Of a stretch of DNA of 64,000 nucleotides, positions 18,428 to 28,720 are shown one piece after another (the stretch's first letter is position 1; every line of letters starts with the position of its first letter). The DNA is from Paucilactobacillus oligofermentans DSM 15707 = LMG 22743 (lineage in GTDB: Bacteria > Bacillota > Bacilli > Lactobacillales > Lactobacillaceae): positions 306,440-370,439 of the forward strand of contig NZ_AZFE01000031.1 of assembly GCF_001434315.1 (NCBI RefSeq), given 5' to 3'. The position numbers were made by a program, and so were the translations under genes. The notes under the pieces were generated by a model. That model made no database searches. It was given only the letters and a program-made list of their open reading frames with translations, and was not told where the DNA came from.

Positions 18428-20607
18428 GCAAGTGCCTCCTTCCACGCTTTCTTTGCTGTAGTTACATCTAGATTAATTTTTGAATTATTAGTTTGAATAG
18501 CTAAGTGCTGACCACCGGTGGTTCCAATTAATTTGGCACCAGTTAATTGTTCAAAATCAGCTTGTAATTCACTTGATACTGACACAATAAATCTTGATTG
18601 CGTTTCTGAAAACAACCAACTAGCCGGCATGTCTAGCTTAATATCCACACCAATTTCATTATCAAAAGTACTTTCAGCAATTGCCACTGCTAGTCCACCC
18701 TCAGCTAAATCATGCACACTATTAACTAGTCCCGCACGAATTGCCTCTTGAATTAATTGTTGATTAGCTGCTTCAGTTGCTAAATCAAAGTCAAATAATT
18801 GCCCTTCAATTTGACCCATCTGCATTTTTTGAATTTCAGTTCCGTTAAAATCGGCCTTGGTTTCACCAACCAAGTAAACTAGGTCACCATGTTGTTTAAA
18901 ACTTTGCGTCGTGACATAATCCATTGATTCAATCAAACCAACCATACCAACCATTGGGGTTGGATAAATTGCTTGCCCATTAAATTCGTTGTACAACGAT
19001 ACATTGCCAGAAATAACTGGGGTTTCAAATTGTCGACAAGCTTCTGACATTCCCTTAGTTGCTTGTTCTAATTCATAATAAATTTCTGGATCTTCTGGAC
19101 TACCGAAGTTCAAACAATCAGTAATTCCTAATGGCATTCCGCCAGAAGCGACAATATTACGGGCGGCCTCTGCAACTGCAATTTGACCACCTTTATGAGG
19201 ATCTAAAAATAAATATCTTGGATTAGCATCCGTCGTCATCGCTAAGGCTTTGTCAGTATTCCGTACCCGAATAACTGCGGCATCAGATCCTGGCAACACT
19301 ACCGTATTAGTTTGAACTTGTGAATCATAACGATGGTAGACACTTTCTTTACTAGCAATAGCTGGTTGTTGCAATAAGTCCATTAATACTTCAGCTACTT
19401 TGGAGGTATCAGGTTCAAATCCGGTACTCTCCTTATCCAATCGAGCTGGCCGAGAACTTGGTTTGCGATAAACCGGTGCTTCATCCACCAAGGCCTTAAC
19501 ATCGACATTAGCAACCACCTCATCATGCTGATGTAAAATATATTGTTGGTCATCCCGAACCGTGCCAATTTCAACCGCTTCAGTTTCATATTGATTAAAG
19601 AGTTCAATCACCTCGTCTGCATGTCCTTTTTTAATACAAAGGAGCATCCGTTCTTGCGATTCAGATAACATTAATTCATAAGGAATCATGTCTGCTTCAC
19701 GCTGTGGGACTAAATCAAGGTTAAGATCCATTCCAAATCCTGCTTTGGCACCCATTTCAGCAGACGATGACACTAAACCGGCGGCACCCATATCTTGAAT
19801 TCCAACTAAAATATCAGCATGATTTTCAATTAAATCTAGACAAGCTTCCATTACCATTTTTTCAGCAAACGGATCCCCAACTTGGACTGCTGAACGTTGG
19901 GATTCTTGCTCATCATTAAATTCAGCAGAAGCAAAAATTGCTCCTTGAATTCCATCCCGACCAGTTTTAGCACCAACATAAAAAATTAAATTGCCGGCCC
20001 CAGCTGCGGCCCCTTTTTGTTGTTGGACAGAATCAAGTAAGCCCACACACATTCCATTCATTAACGGGTTGCCTTGATAAACATCTTCAAAAGTCATTTC
20101 ACCACCAACAGTAGGAATTCCAATACAGTTACCATAATCACCTATTCCAGCAACAGTTTGATCAATTAAGTATTTAGTATGGTCATTATCTAATGGACCA
20201 AAATGAAGACTATCTAACATTGCAATTGGTCGCGCACCCATTGAAAAAATATCTCGAATAATGCCCCCCACTCCGGTTGCCGCTCCTTGATAAGGTTCAA
20301 CTGCCGTTGGATGATTATGACTTTCCGCCTTAAATACGACCGCTTGTCCATCCCCGATGTCAATAATTCCGGCACCTTCACCTGGTCCTTGCAGAATATT
20401 TTTACCCGTAGTTGGAAATTGTTTCAAAAGTGGTTTCGAATTTTTATAAGCACAATGTTCACTCCACATTGCTGCAAATAATCCAGTTTCCGTAAAATTT
20501 GGTAAACGACCTAATAATTCTTGTACCTTATCAAATTCTGCTTCACTCAATCCCCATTGCTGATATAATTTTTGTTCTTCAATTTCACGTGGCTGCAACT
20601 CAATCAT
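18412..20607 (-). CDS. purL: FGAM synthase subunit PurL (small type)
   Basis: At 731 aa this is the small PurL that works in a complex with PurS and PurQ rather than the 1300-aa fused form. It converts FGAR to FGAM with ammonia from PurQ. It shows [12 protein letters not shown] (about 46-57), [17 protein letters not shown], and the C-terminal repeat of the AIR synthase-like fold with [12 protein letters not shown]. The partners are both directly upstream, 39 bp away. Confidence 0.95.
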   Translation of the reverse strand: MIELQPREIEEQKLYQQWGLSEAEFDKVQELLGRLPNFTETGLFAAMWSEHCAYKNSKPLLKQFPTTGKNILQGPGEGAGIIDIGDGQAVVFKAESHNHPTAVEPYQGAATGVGGIIRDIFSMGARPIAMLDSLHFGPLDNDHTKYLIDQTVAGIGDYGNCIGIPTVGGEMTFEDVYQGNPLMNGMCVGLLDSVQQQKGAAAGAGNLIFYVGAKTGRDGIQGAIFASAEFNDEQESQRSAVQVGDPFAEKMVMEACLDLIENHADILVGIQDMGAAGLVSSSAEMGAKAGFGMDLNLDLVPQREADMIPYELMLSESQERMLLCIKKGHADEVIELFNQYETEAVEIGTVRDDQQYILHQHDEVVANVDVKALVDEAPVYRKPSSRPARLDKESTGFEPDTSKVAEVLMDLLQQPAIASKESVYHRYDSQVQTNTVVLPGSDAAVIRVRNTDKALAMTTDANPRYLFLDPHKGGQIAVAEAARNIVASGGMPLGITDCLNFGSPEDPEIYYELEQATKGMSEACRQFETPVISGNVSLYNEFNGQAIYPTPMVGMVGLIESMDYVTTQSFKQHGDLVYLVGETKADFNGTEIQKMQMGQIEGQLFDFDLATEAANQQLIQEAIRAGLVNSVHDLAEGGLAVAIAESTFDNEIGVDIKLDMPASWLFSETQSRFIVSVSSELQADFEQLTGAKLIGTTGGQHLAIQTNNSKINLDVTTAKKAWKEALAWQMK

Positions 20608-20646
20608 CGGTTACTCTCCCTTTGGTATGTTTAACTGATTTCGCTA

Positions 20647-21318
20647 TTATTTTTGTAGTTGACGTGTCACAACACTTTGGAATAACCGTAATCCATCAGT
20701 TCCACCTAGAACCAATTCGCTAGCTCGCTCAGGATGTGGCATCATTCCCATCACGTTACCTTGTTCATTCACAATCCCGGCAATATCGGCAACACTTCCA
20801 TTTGGATTTTTTGAATACGTTAAGACAATTTGGTTATGCGTTCGAAGCTGTTGTAAGGTGACATCATCACAATAATAATTGCCATCACCATGGGCAACTG
20901 GCATCATTACTTTTTCGCCAGGCTTAAATTGATTTGAAAAAGTAGTTTGATTATTTTGAACAAATAAATCTTGTTGCTGACAAATGAATTCCAGATGTTG
21001 ATTTTTTCGTAAACCACCTGGTAACAGATGAGCTTCAGTTAAAATTTGAAAGCCATTGCAAACCCCTAGGACTGGATTTCCGGCTTCAGCAAATTTTTTG
21101 ATATCTTCCATGATTGGTGCAAAGCGAGCAATCGCACCACTACGAAGATAATCACCATACGAAAACCCACCAGGAACGATGACGGCAACTACATCAATTG
21201 GCAAATTTGTTTCACGATAGTCAACAAAAATTGGTTCCACTTTTAATTGATCCCGAAGAACGTAATACATATCCCAATCACAGTTTGAACCAGGAAAACG
21301 AATCACTGCGTATTTCAT
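20647..21318 (-). CDS. purQ: FGAM synthase glutaminase subunit
   Basis: This 223-aa class I glutamine amidotransferase supplies ammonia to PurL. It shows [18 protein letters not shown], the nucleophile segment GVCNGFQIL (Cys near 88) and the His/Glu pair in [10 protein letters not shown]. It follows purS after three bases. Confidence 0.95.
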   Translation of the reverse strand: MKYAVIRFPGSNCDWDMYYVLRDQLKVEPIFVDYRETNLPIDVVAVIVPGGFSYGDYLRSGAIARFAPIMEDIKKFAEAGNPVLGVCNGFQILTEAHLLPGGLRKNQHLEFICQQQDLFVQNNQTTFSNQFKPGEKVMMPVAHGDGNYYCDDVTLQQLRTHNQIVLTYSKNPNGSVADIAGIVNEQGNVMGMMPHPERASELVLGGTDGLRLFQSVVTRQLQK

Positions 21319-21321
21319 TAA

Positions 21322-21579
21322 TTAGCCCTCCGTGGTTAATTCTTCTATTTCATAGCGATAGCTTTCCATATTAGTGTTCGTTAATAATTCGGTACACATT
21401 TTTTCAACTTGTTCCTCAATACTTTGCGTCGTCTTTGTAATAGTTAACTCAAAATATTTACCTTGAGTTACAGCTTGAACATTGGTAAATTCTAGCCGAT
21501 GTAGTGCCATCTTTACAGCCTCACCTTGAGGGTCAAGAATTGATGCCTTGTAAGTTACATATACTTTTACGTTATACAT
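21322..21579 (-). CDS. purS: FGAM synthase subunit PurS
   Basis: This 85-aa protein bridges PurL and PurQ and channels ammonia. ATG at 21579 is chosen because GGAGG lies six bases upstream and the codon overlaps the purC stop by eight bases; the family begins the same way (YNVKVYVTYKASILDPQG). Normal length for PurS. Confidence 0.93.
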   Translation of the reverse strand: MYNVKVYVTYKASILDPQGEAVKMALHRLEFTNVQAVTQGKYFELTITKTTQSIEEQVEKMCTELLTNTNMESYRYEIEELTTEG

Positions 21580-22300
21580 TTGTAGCCTCCTGACTATCAA
21601 TTAATCGCTTTAATACTTCGGTGTAGACGTCAACTAAATCGCCAGTTTCTTTACGAAAAACATCTTTATCCAATGACTCCAACGTTTTTTCATCAACTAA
21701 CCGACATGAATCGGGTGATATTTCATCCGCTAAGACAATTTCACCATCCATTGTTTTACCAAATTCAACTTTAAAATCAACCAGTTTCAAGCCAGCCGCT
21801 GCATAACGAGCCGTTAACACCTGGTTAACTTTTAACGCATAATCGATAATAAAGGCTAGTTCAGTTTCAGTTACAATTTCAAGCGCTAAAATTTGGCTTT
21901 CATTAATAAAGGGATCATCAAGTGCATCTGATTTATAAAAAGTTTCAACTACCGGCTTCTTAAATGCTTTCAGATATTCAACTTTAAATTTTCGTTGAAA
22001 ACTACCTGAGGCTGCATTTCGAATTACAACTTCTAACGGAATCATTGTCATTGTCTTAACTAACTGTTCATTCTGAGAAACTTGTTTTACAAAATGCGTC
22101 TTAATTCCATTGGCCATTAAGTCTTCAAACAAAATCGTATCAATTTGATTATTTAAGCTACCTTTGCCAATAATTCGATCTTTACGTTTTCCATTTAGTG
22201 CGGTAGCTTGATCAAGATATTCAACCCAATTCACACCAACTTCATCTGTTTCATAAAAACGTTTTGCTTTTCCCTCTTTAATCATTGCCAATTTTTGCAT
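21572..22300 (-). CDS. purC: SAICAR synthase
   Basis: This 242-aa enzyme joins CAIR and aspartate with ATP. It shows KEGKAKRFYET (about 8-18), VVIRNAASGSFQRKF, LVDFKVEFG and ISPDSCRLVD. It begins two bases after the purK stop. purB, which acts on its product, is not in this operon. Confidence 0.95.
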   Translation of the reverse strand: MQKLAMIKEGKAKRFYETDEVGVNWVEYLDQATALNGKRKDRIIGKGSLNNQIDTILFEDLMANGIKTHFVKQVSQNEQLVKTMTMIPLEVVIRNAASGSFQRKFKVEYLKAFKKPVVETFYKSDALDDPFINESQILALEIVTETELAFIIDYALKVNQVLTARYAAAGLKLVDFKVEFGKTMDGEIVLADEISPDSCRLVDEKTLESLDKDVFRKETGDLVDVYTEVLKRLIDSQEATNV

Positions 22301-22302
22301 AC

Positions 22303-23439
22303 TTATATCTCCCAGATTTTTTCTGACTTAATTTGTGCTAAAACTGATGACATGTCATCACTTAGAATTGTAATATGTCCCATTTTACGGTCTAATTTAC
22401 ACTCAGATTTCCCATAATCATGATAGTGCCACATTGGACGAATTGGTAACAATTCGTGAGTTGCTTGCAGATGTTGCCCTAAAACATTGACCATTACTGC
22501 TGGCTGATACAAATATATTTTTGGAATTACTAAGCCACAAATACTGCGAATGTGTGCTTCAAATTGTGAAATATTACAGGCCTCAATTGTATAATGTCCA
22601 GAGTTATGTGGTCGTGGTGCCAACTCATTGACCATTAATTGACCATCAGCTAACATAAAGAATTCTATTCCTAACACGCCACGAAGCTTCAAGGCGTTAG
22701 CTATTTTAGTCGCAATTTCATCAGCTAATTTTTTGGTATCATCTTCAACCCGTGCGGGAACAATACTTTCATTCAAAATATGGTGTCGATGAATATTTTC
22801 AGCCACTGGAAAAACTTGAACCTCACCAGCCGCACTTCGTGTAACCATCACAGACAACTCTTTAATGAATTGCTGTTTTTCCTCCAAAATACATTCACCA
22901 TGTTTGAGTAACTCTTCAGCAGCTTCAAGATTGAAATGTCCATCAATATTCAACTGTCCATGACCATCATAACCACCACTAGCAGTCTTCAAAATACATC
23001 CGTATCCAAACTCAGCAATGGCCATTTCTAATTCAGTTAGCGCCGTGATTGCTCTAAATCGGGTAACTGGAATCTTATTTTCTTCGAGAAATTCTTTTTC
23101 ACTAATTCGATTACTAGTTATTTCTAGGACTTTAGTCCCCTGTGGTAACTTCGTATACTTGGCTGCTTCCTTTAAGGTTGTAACATCGACATTTTCAAAT
23201 TCATAAGTTAATACATCACTTTTTTTGGCTAATTCAATCAAAGCATCATGATCGTCGTAATCAGCAATAATTTGAAAATCACTAACTTGTCCAGCTGGAC
23301 AATTAGCCGTTGGATCTAAAATACCAACTTGATAACCCATTTGTTTAGCAGCAAATGATAACATTTGGCCTAATTGACCACCACCAACAATCCCTATCGT
23401 CTGACCGGGTAAAACAACATCACTTAAGTTGGTCCGCAC
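22303..23439 (-). CDS. purK: N5-carboxyaminoimidazole ribonucleotide synthase
   Basis: This 378-aa ATP-grasp enzyme carboxylates AIR to N5-CAIR. GTG at 23439 is taken as the start because GAGGAGG (23449-23455) lies nine bases upstream and the protein then reaches GIVGGGQLGQML at the usual distance; it overlaps purE by 20 bases. Other motifs: LKTASGGYDGHGQ and NELAPRPHNSGHYT. Confidence 0.93.
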   Translation of the reverse strand: MRTNLSDVVLPGQTIGIVGGGQLGQMLSFAAKQMGYQVGILDPTANCPAGQVSDFQIIADYDDHDALIELAKKSDVLTYEFENVDVTTLKEAAKYTKLPQGTKVLEITSNRISEKEFLEENKIPVTRFRAITALTELEMAIAEFGYGCILKTASGGYDGHGQLNIDGHFNLEAAEELLKHGECILEEKQQFIKELSVMVTRSAAGEVQVFPVAENIHRHHILNESIVPARVEDDTKKLADEIATKIANALKLRGVLGIEFFMLADGQLMVNELAPRPHNSGHYTIEACNISQFEAHIRSICGLVIPKIYLYQPAVMVNVLGQHLQATHELLPIRPMWHYHDYGKSECKLDRKMGHITILSDDMSSVLAQIKSEKIWEI

Positions 23440-23908
23440 TTTTGATAGCCTCCTCAGTTTGCCATTTCCGAAAATCAACTAATTTTTGCGATAAACTATC
23501 ATCATTAATGGCTAAAATTTCTACTGCCAATAAGGCAGCATTTTTAGCGCCAGCCGAGCCAATCGCCGTTGTAGCCACTGGAACACCACTTGGCATTTGA
23601 ACAATTGATAATAATGAATCCATCCCTTTTAATGCCCGGCTTTCAATTGGAACACCAATGACAGGTAAAATCGAATTAGCGGCTAACATTCCAGGTAGGT
23701 GAGCAGCGCCGCCAGCCCCAGCGATAATTACTGAATAGCCATTTTTTTTAGCTGACTCTGAAAATAATTTAAGTTCTTCCGGCATTCGATGAGCAGAAAT
23801 TATTTTTGGTTCATAATCTAATTCAAATTGTTCAAGTAGCTGGGTAGTTAATTGCATTGTGGGCCAATCAGAAATCGAGCCCATTACAACAGCGATTTTA
23901 TTCATCAT
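23420..23908 (-). CDS. purE: N5-CAIR mutase
   Basis: This 162-aa class I PurE interconverts N5-CAIR and CAIR. It shows MGSISDWPTM (about 9-18), SAHRMPEEL, AGAGGAAHLPGM and GVPIESRALKG, the mutase active-site segments. It is the first gene of the operon. Two adjacent ATG codons follow GGGAG; the second is better spaced. Confidence 0.95.
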   Translation of the reverse strand: MMNKIAVVMGSISDWPTMQLTTQLLEQFELDYEPKIISAHRMPEELKLFSESAKKNGYSVIIAGAGGAAHLPGMLAANSILPVIGVPIESRALKGMDSLLSIVQMPSGVPVATTAIGSAGAKNAALLAVEILAINDDSLSQKLVDFRKWQTEEAIKSADQLK

Positions 23909-23937
23909 GTTCTCCCTAATATTGAAATTTCCCCCTT

Positions 23938-24014
23938 AGTGTAACAACCCCATAAAAGATAGTCAACGAATTTTACATACAATAATATTAAGTTTAACGA
24001 TATCGTTCGTGTTT
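23938..24014 (-). promoter_or_regulatory. pur operon promoter with PurBox-like elements
   Basis: On the minus strand -35 TTGACT (23961-23966) and -10 TACACT (23938-23943) are 17 bp apart. Upstream lie two CGAA-containing elements in opposite orientation (24002-24014 and 23962-23974), resembling PurR PurBoxes, and a perfect 12-bp palindrome AACGATATCGTT (23996-24007). PurR activation/repression by PRPP is the expected control; the match to the PurBox consensus is partial. No purine riboswitch fold was seen. Confidence 0.6.
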
Positions 24015-24050
24015 AAATGGTTTTACCTGTATTTTAAATTAAAAACGGTC

Positions 24051-24091
24051 AAAAAAATACTCAAACGCTAACTTTCAGTGTTTGGGTATTT
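24051..24091 (-). terminator. Terminator of ridA-like gene
   Basis: A 15-bp stem (24055-24069 / 24077-24091) with two mismatches on the minus strand is followed by a run of seven U. Confidence 0.7.
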
Positions 24092-24095
24092 TAAA

Positions 24096-24479
24096 TTATT
24101 TACTAACAATATATTCAATTTGAATTAATGCATCCGCTGGCAATTTAGTTACTTCCACAATTGATTGTGCAGGTAAAATTAAATTATTTTCGAAAAAGTC
24201 AGCATAAACTTCGTTAACTTTCATCCAGTCACTCATATCTTGTACAAAAACAACGGTTTTAACAATATTGCTCCGCGTAAATCCGGCTTGCGCAACAATT
24301 GCCGCAATATTGCGAAGAATTTGCTTAGTTTGACTTTCAATATCAGTTCCAACTAATTTTTCTGTTTCAGGATCAATTCCAATTTGGCCTGAGCCATAAA
24401 GTGTATCACCGACTTTAATTGCCTGTGAATAAGCTCCACGTACTGTTGGTGCATCTTTAGTTTCAATAACTTGAATCAT
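24096..24479 (-). CDS. Rid/YjgF family protein lacking the catalytic arginine
   Basis: This 127-aa protein has the length and pattern of RidA enamine/imine deaminases: GAYSQAI (about 15-21), GQIGIDPETEKLV and a C-terminal beta strand. However, the active-site PARS motif reads PAQS, so Gln105 stands where RidA has the essential Arg105. GPYSQ is also changed to GAYSQ. It is therefore probably not a standard 2-aminoacrylate deaminase, and may be another Rid subfamily member or a binding protein. ATG at 24479 follows AAGGAG by seven bases. It is a single gene between terminators. Confidence 0.85.
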   Translation of the reverse strand: MIQVIETKDAPTVRGAYSQAIKVGDTLYGSGQIGIDPETEKLVGTDIESQTKQILRNIAAIVAQAGFTRSNIVKTVVFVQDMSDWMKVNEVYADFFENNLILPAQSIVEVTKLPADALIQIEYIVSK

Positions 24480-24558
24480 ATCATTTCTCCTTATAATCAA
24501 ACTATGAATAGTTTACCATTCATTTTAATAATATTGACATTTAATTATTGTTAAATAA

Positions 24559-24596
24559 AAAAAGTTTCTACTCATTAAAATGAGTAGAAACTTTTT
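24559..24596 (-). terminator. Terminator of phosphoketolase gene
   Basis: A perfect 18-bp stem (24559-24576 / 24579-24596) has A/T-rich flanks. Confidence 0.9.
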
Positions 24597-24629
24597 AATA
24601 AATCATCATTATTACTAACGATTATTTAA

Positions 24630-27086
24630 TTACTTAAGAGCAGACCATTTCCAGTCAGTAAATTCAGGAATATCATGTCCTTCATTACGAGTAACATCGA
24701 AATGCTTAGCCAAAATGGCATCCATCTTAGCAATAAATGCATCAGCATCAGCTTGTGAGATTGCTCCCTTAGCAGCTAATAATGAAGCGGCATCTTTAGC
24801 TTGGTTGAAACGATCCAATTGTGAGTATACACGCATGTCGTATGCAGTTGTAATATCACCATCTTCACGATATCCATGAACACTCAAACCAAGGTGAGCG
24901 CGTTCGTAGAAGTATGATTCAATCAAGTCTTCATAACCATGGAATCCGAATAATACTGGAGTTCCTGATTCGCCGAAGAACTTAGTGAATTCAGCATTTG
25001 TCAAAGCACGGTCAGCATTTTGCTTACCATTCTTGTTTTGTAGACGATTCAATTCAACAACGTTAACATAACGAAGTTTAACTGAAGGGAATGCTGTGTT
25101 GATAAGATTGATTGTAGCCAATGATTCGATTGTTGGTTCAACACCAGCAGAAGCGAACACGATATCAGCATCTTCATTTTCAGAAACAGTAGATGCCCAA
25201 TCAATTGTCTTCAAGCCTTCGTTAGCAAGAGTTTCAGCTTCATCAACTGAGAACCATTGTTGACGTGGTTGTTTTGAAGCAACAACGTGGTTAATCTTTT
25301 GACGTTCAGTAAAGGCACGGCCAAAGACAGCAAGCAATGTATTAGCATCACCTGGCAAGTATTGACGAATAAAGTCAGCCTTCTTTTCAGACAAGTGAGT
25401 TAGCATACCAGGATCTTGATGGGTATAACCATTATGATCTTGTTGGAATACTGTTGAAGTTGAGATCAAGTTCAATGATGGGTAATCGTTACGCCATGGT
25501 TGATCTGCAGCTTGACGAATCCACTTGAAATGTTGAGTAATCATTGAATCCACTACACGAAGGAATGATTCGTAAGATGTGAACACACCAGTACGACCAG
25601 TAAGTGTATAGGCTTCCAACCAACCTTCAGCTTGATGTTCAGAAAGTTGTGCATCTAAGATACGGCCTTCTGGACCTTCATGTTGATCATTTGGTTCGCG
25701 GACTTCTTCCATCCATTGACGGTTAGTAATTTTGAACATATCCCAGAGACGGTTTGACATTGTTTCGTCAGGTCCGAAGATACGGAATGAAGTTGGGTTC
25801 TTCTTAGCAATATCAGCAAAGAATCCAGATAAGACGTTCATATCCATGTTACGGCTACCGTCAGCTAGTTCTGTTCCACGGTTTTCAGGTGTGATGTCAT
25901 TAGCAAAGTCTTTCCAGCTAGCCATAGCTAATTCTGGAGCTTTTTCGCCGCGACGACGGCCAGCGTTAGCAACAGGATTACTTGCCATACGCTTGTCACC
26001 CTTAGGAGCCATAGCTGCAACTTCATCTTTAAGTGAACCATCAGCGTTGAACAATTCAGTTGGCTTGTATGAATTTAACCATTCTTCAAATTCAGGTAAT
26101 TCAGCAAGCTTGTTTTGTTCAAGACCCAATGGAACTTGATGAGCACGGAATGAATCTTCAATTGGCATACCATTCTTATCAAAGCGTGGTCCACCCCAGC
26201 CCTTAGGCAAGCGCGCGATAATTACAGGCCAAGCTGCAATTTCACCATCTTGATAACGACCGTTTTCACGAGCATCTTTTTGAATATCTTTAATGTCAGC
26301 AATTGCATCATCAAAGATTTTAGCTGCTAATTCGTGATAAGCCATGTAATCATGAATATCTGAGTTTTCGATGAAACGAGGTGAATAACCTAGTCCTTCG
26401 AAGAACTTAGTAATTTCTACATCACTCATACGTGAGAAAATAGTTGGGTTTGAAATCTTAAATCCATTTAAATCCAAGATAGGCAATACAGCACCATCAT
26501 TCTTAGGGTTAACGAATTTAATTGAATGCCATGCAGTCATTGAAGGACCAGTTTCAACTTCACCATCACCAATTACAGTGAAAGCAACTTGATCAGGGTT
26601 ATCCAAGATAGCACCAGTAGCATGTGATAATGAGTATCCAAGTTCTCCACCTTCATGAAGTGAACCTGGTGTTTGAGCGGTCATATGTGAACCAATACCA
26701 CCTGGGAATGAGAAACGCTTGAATAAGCGAGTCATACCTTCAACATCTTGAGTAATTTCTGGGTAGTTTTCAGTATATGAACCATCCAAATAACTGTTGG
26801 TAACCATAACTTGTCCACCGTGACCTGGGCCACCGATATAGAACATGTTTAAATCAAATTTGTTGATTAAACGGTTAGCATGAGCGTAAAGGAAAGTTTG
26901 ACCTGAGATAGTACCCCAGTGGCCAATAGGCTTAACTTTAACATCGTCAGCTTGGATTGGTGTATTTGTAACTGAGAACAAAGGGTTGTTCTTTAAAAAG
27001 ATCATACCTGCTGAAAGGTAGTTGGTAGCACGCCACCAAGCATCGACTTTAGCAAGATATTCTTTTGAATCATAATCTACTGCCAT
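24630..27086 (-). CDS. xpkA: Xylulose-5-phosphate / fructose-6-phosphate phosphoketolase
   Basis: This 818-aa thiamine-diphosphate enzyme splits xylulose 5-phosphate into acetyl phosphate and glyceraldehyde 3-phosphate in the cytoplasm. It is the key step of heterolactic and pentose fermentation. It shows [10 protein letters not shown] (about 83-92), [16 protein letters not shown], the ThDP/Mg motif GDGEVETGP (about 173-181) with the distal Asn, and [12 protein letters not shown] in the middle domain. Length is at the upper end of the family. It has its own promoter and terminator; a GntR regulator is encoded just upstream. Codon use is visibly more selective than in its neighbours (few rare Arg codons), which suits a highly expressed gene. 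Arabinose routed through AraA would end here. Confidence 0.96.
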   Translation of the reverse strand: MAVDYDSKEYLAKVDAWWRATNYLSAGMIFLKNNPLFSVTNTPIQADDVKVKPIGHWGTISGQTFLYAHANRLINKFDLNMFYIGGPGHGGQVMVTNSYLDGSYTENYPEITQDVEGMTRLFKRFSFPGGIGSHMTAQTPGSLHEGGELGYSLSHATGAILDNPDQVAFTVIGDGEVETGPSMTAWHSIKFVNPKNDGAVLPILDLNGFKISNPTIFSRMSDVEITKFFEGLGYSPRFIENSDIHDYMAYHELAAKIFDDAIADIKDIQKDARENGRYQDGEIAAWPVIIARLPKGWGGPRFDKNGMPIEDSFRAHQVPLGLEQNKLAELPEFEEWLNSYKPTELFNADGSLKDEVAAMAPKGDKRMASNPVANAGRRRGEKAPELAMASWKDFANDITPENRGTELADGSRNMDMNVLSGFFADIAKKNPTSFRIFGPDETMSNRLWDMFKITNRQWMEEVREPNDQHEGPEGRILDAQLSEHQAEGWLEAYTLTGRTGVFTSYESFLRVVDSMITQHFKWIRQAADQPWRNDYPSLNLISTSTVFQQDHNGYTHQDPGMLTHLSEKKADFIRQYLPGDANTLLAVFGRAFTERQKINHVVASKQPRQQWFSVDEAETLANEGLKTIDWASTVSENEDADIVFASAGVEPTIESLATINLINTAFPSVKLRYVNVVELNRLQNKNGKQNADRALTNAEFTKFFGESGTPVLFGFHGYEDLIESYFYERAHLGLSVHGYREDGDITTAYDMRVYSQLDRFNQAKDAASLLAAKGAISQADADAFIAKMDAILAKHFDVTRNEGHDIPEFTDWKWSALK

Positions 27087-27182
27087 GAAATTAACACTCC
27101 TTTAAATTAAATGAATTAATAACAACATAGTGTTTGATGCGACTTACGTAAAAATTTACCTAAGTAACAATTTACAATGACT

Positions 27183-27210
27183 ATTTTACCTACATTTTCA
27201 GAAAAGTCAA
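27183..27210 (-). promoter_or_regulatory. Promoter of phosphoketolase gene
   Basis: On the minus strand -35 TTGACT (27205-27210) and -10 TAAAAT (27183-27188) are 16 bp apart, leaving a leader of roughly 90 nt with AAAGGAG before the ATG. Further upstream there is an interrupted dyad AAAGC-7-GCTTT near 27270, which could be a regulator site. Confidence 0.6.
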
Positions 27211-27334
27211 CTTATTTGAAAATTGATACGGTCCAATTTTAATCAATAAATTATAACGCTGCTAACATAAAGCTTGCTATGCTTTGACTCAGTGTCAATT
27301 TAGCTATATTAAATCGTTTTTATGAATTTATTAA

Positions 27335-27366
27335 TAAAAAAAGAATAAGAATTCCTTCTTATTCTT
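27335..27366 (-). terminator. Terminator of the GntR gene
   Basis: A 10-bp stem (27342-27351 / 27356-27365) is followed on the minus strand by a U-run. It overlaps the last codons of the gene. Confidence 0.75.
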
Positions 27367-28087
27367 CATCTAAGCTGACAAATGTATTATATTTTAAATA
27401 CTTGTAATGAACGCGCATGTTTGAAACTTCCAACGGCGTTCCATCATCAAGAAAGAAGATGCCTTCCATAATACCAACTGGCTCTTTATCAGATAAACCT
27501 AACAATTCTTGATCTTGCTGATTTGAAGGCTCAGCTAAAATCGACATAAACGATTTTGTAACTGATTTGCCTTCAATTTCTGATAAATAATTAAAGATTG
27601 ATCCTTTAACCACGCTTGGAGTTAAACCCGGCATTATTTTAATTGGAATATAGCCTGTTTCAATGATTATTGGCTCATCATCTAATAAGCGCAGACGCTT
27701 AATTTTATAAACAAAATCATCGGGTTCCAAAAATAAATCTTGTTGTAATTCTTTGCTAGCTGGGATAACTTGATAATCAATCAATTTAATTCCAGGACGT
27801 TTACCATCTAAATGAAAACTATCGGTAACCCCTAAATTAGTTCCTTCATAATTAAATAGTGATTGATTTTTTAAATATAGTGGATTAATAAACGTTCCAG
27901 ATCCACGCTTTTTGAAAATAATTCCTTGTTGTGCCATTACGTTTAGCGCACGCTTAATTGAGCTACGACTAACTCCGTACGACTCACTTAAGCTACGTTC
28001 GTCTGGCAATTTTTTATCATTGAACTCTTGATTGAAAATTCGCTCTTTGAGGTCTCGCATTATTTTGCGGTATACTAAATCTGCCAT
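27359..28087 (-). CDS. GntR-family regulator with UTRA effector domain (HutC type)
   Basis: This 242-aa protein has a winged helix (about 5-72; LPDERSLSESYGVSRSSIKRAL and the wing KKRGSGTFI) and a UTRA ligand domain (about 90-235; for example KIKRLRLLDDEPIIIETGYIP). Such regulators sense sugar phosphates or related small molecules. It lies directly upstream of and parallel to the phosphoketolase gene, but a terminator separates them, so control of xpkA is only inferred. Its promoter region contains TATAC-10-GTATA (28121-28140), a plausible self-operator. Confidence 0.88.
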   Translation of the reverse strand: MADLVYRKIMRDLKERIFNQEFNDKKLPDERSLSESYGVSRSSIKRALNVMAQQGIIFKKRGSGTFINPLYLKNQSLFNYEGTNLGVTDSFHLDGKRPGIKLIDYQVIPASKELQQDLFLEPDDFVYKIKRLRLLDDEPIIIETGYIPIKIMPGLTPSVVKGSIFNYLSEIEGKSVTKSFMSILAEPSNQQDQELLGLSDKEPVGIMEGIFFLDDGTPLEVSNMRVHYKYLKYNTFVSLDEE

Positions 28088-28120
28088 AAAAACTAACTCC
28101 TACATTTAAAATCCTAGTTT

Positions 28121-28140
28121 TATACACTTATGTAAGTATA
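28121..28140. promoter_or_regulatory. Candidate GntR operator
   Basis: The inverted repeat TATAC-10-GTATA lies between the divergent GntR and YbaK-type genes. Part of the motif (GTATAC) recurs at 28160-28165. Confidence 0.4.
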
Positions 28141-28214
28141 CCAGATTTTCAGATTGGTTGTATACTTTAATAAAATTGGTCCGAACCAGTCACTCAATCC
28201 TTGGAGGTTTACAA

Positions 28215-28709
28215 ATGGGAAAACAAAAAAAAGTTAAAAAAACATTAGTCGAACAAATTCTTGATAAACATCATGTTAACTATGATCAAACCGAGTTTCC
28301 AACCAAGCAAGATGGTGATGTAACGCAATTAGATGTTGATCATGGCGAAATTGATGAACATTTAATTTATAAAACTTTAGTCCTAACCGGGCCAACCACC
28401 GGACCCGTCGTTGGCGTTATTCCAGTTGACTGGCACTTAGATGAAAAAAAGCTTGCTAAAGTTTCTGGCAATAAAAAAGTTTCCATGGTCCCACTCACTG
28501 ACTTATTAAAAACAACTGGGTACGAGCATGGCGCTAATACTCCTATCGGAATTTATGAGAAGTTCAAGTACCCAATTTACATTGACCAAGAAGCTAATTC
28601 AGTCCCTGAAATTTTTGTCTCGTCCGGCAAGATTGGCCGTTCAATTAAAATCAATGCCCAAGATATGGCTTTAGTAGTCCATGGTAACTTCGTCGACTTA
28701 AAACAATAG
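28215..28709 (+). CDS. ybaK: Aminoacyl-tRNA deacylase, YbaK/EbsC family
   Basis: This 164-aa protein belongs to the family that hydrolyses Cys-tRNA(Pro) mischarged by prolyl-tRNA synthetase. It shows KTLVLTGPTTGPVVGVIPVDWHLD (in part, about 57-80), KKVSMVPL and GYEHGANTPIG, as in EbsC/YbaK. ATG at 28215 is chosen because GGAGG lies seven bases upstream; an upstream in-frame ATG at 28158 lies in the promoter region. The next gene follows after 11 bp. Confidence 0.9.
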   Translation: MGKQKKVKKTLVEQILDKHHVNYDQTEFPTKQDGDVTQLDVDHGEIDEHLIYKTLVLTGPTTGPVVGVIPVDWHLDEKKLAKVSGNKKVSMVPLTDLLKTTGYEHGANTPIGIYEKFKYPIYIDQEANSVPEIFVSSGKIGRSIKINAQDMALVVHGNFVDLKQ

Positions 28710-28720
28710 GAAAATAATTT

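Noticed and set aside
23909..24050. Guanine/purine riboswitch ahead of purE
   Set aside because: The characteristic three-way junction with paired loops is not present; the elements seen are protein-site-like dyads.
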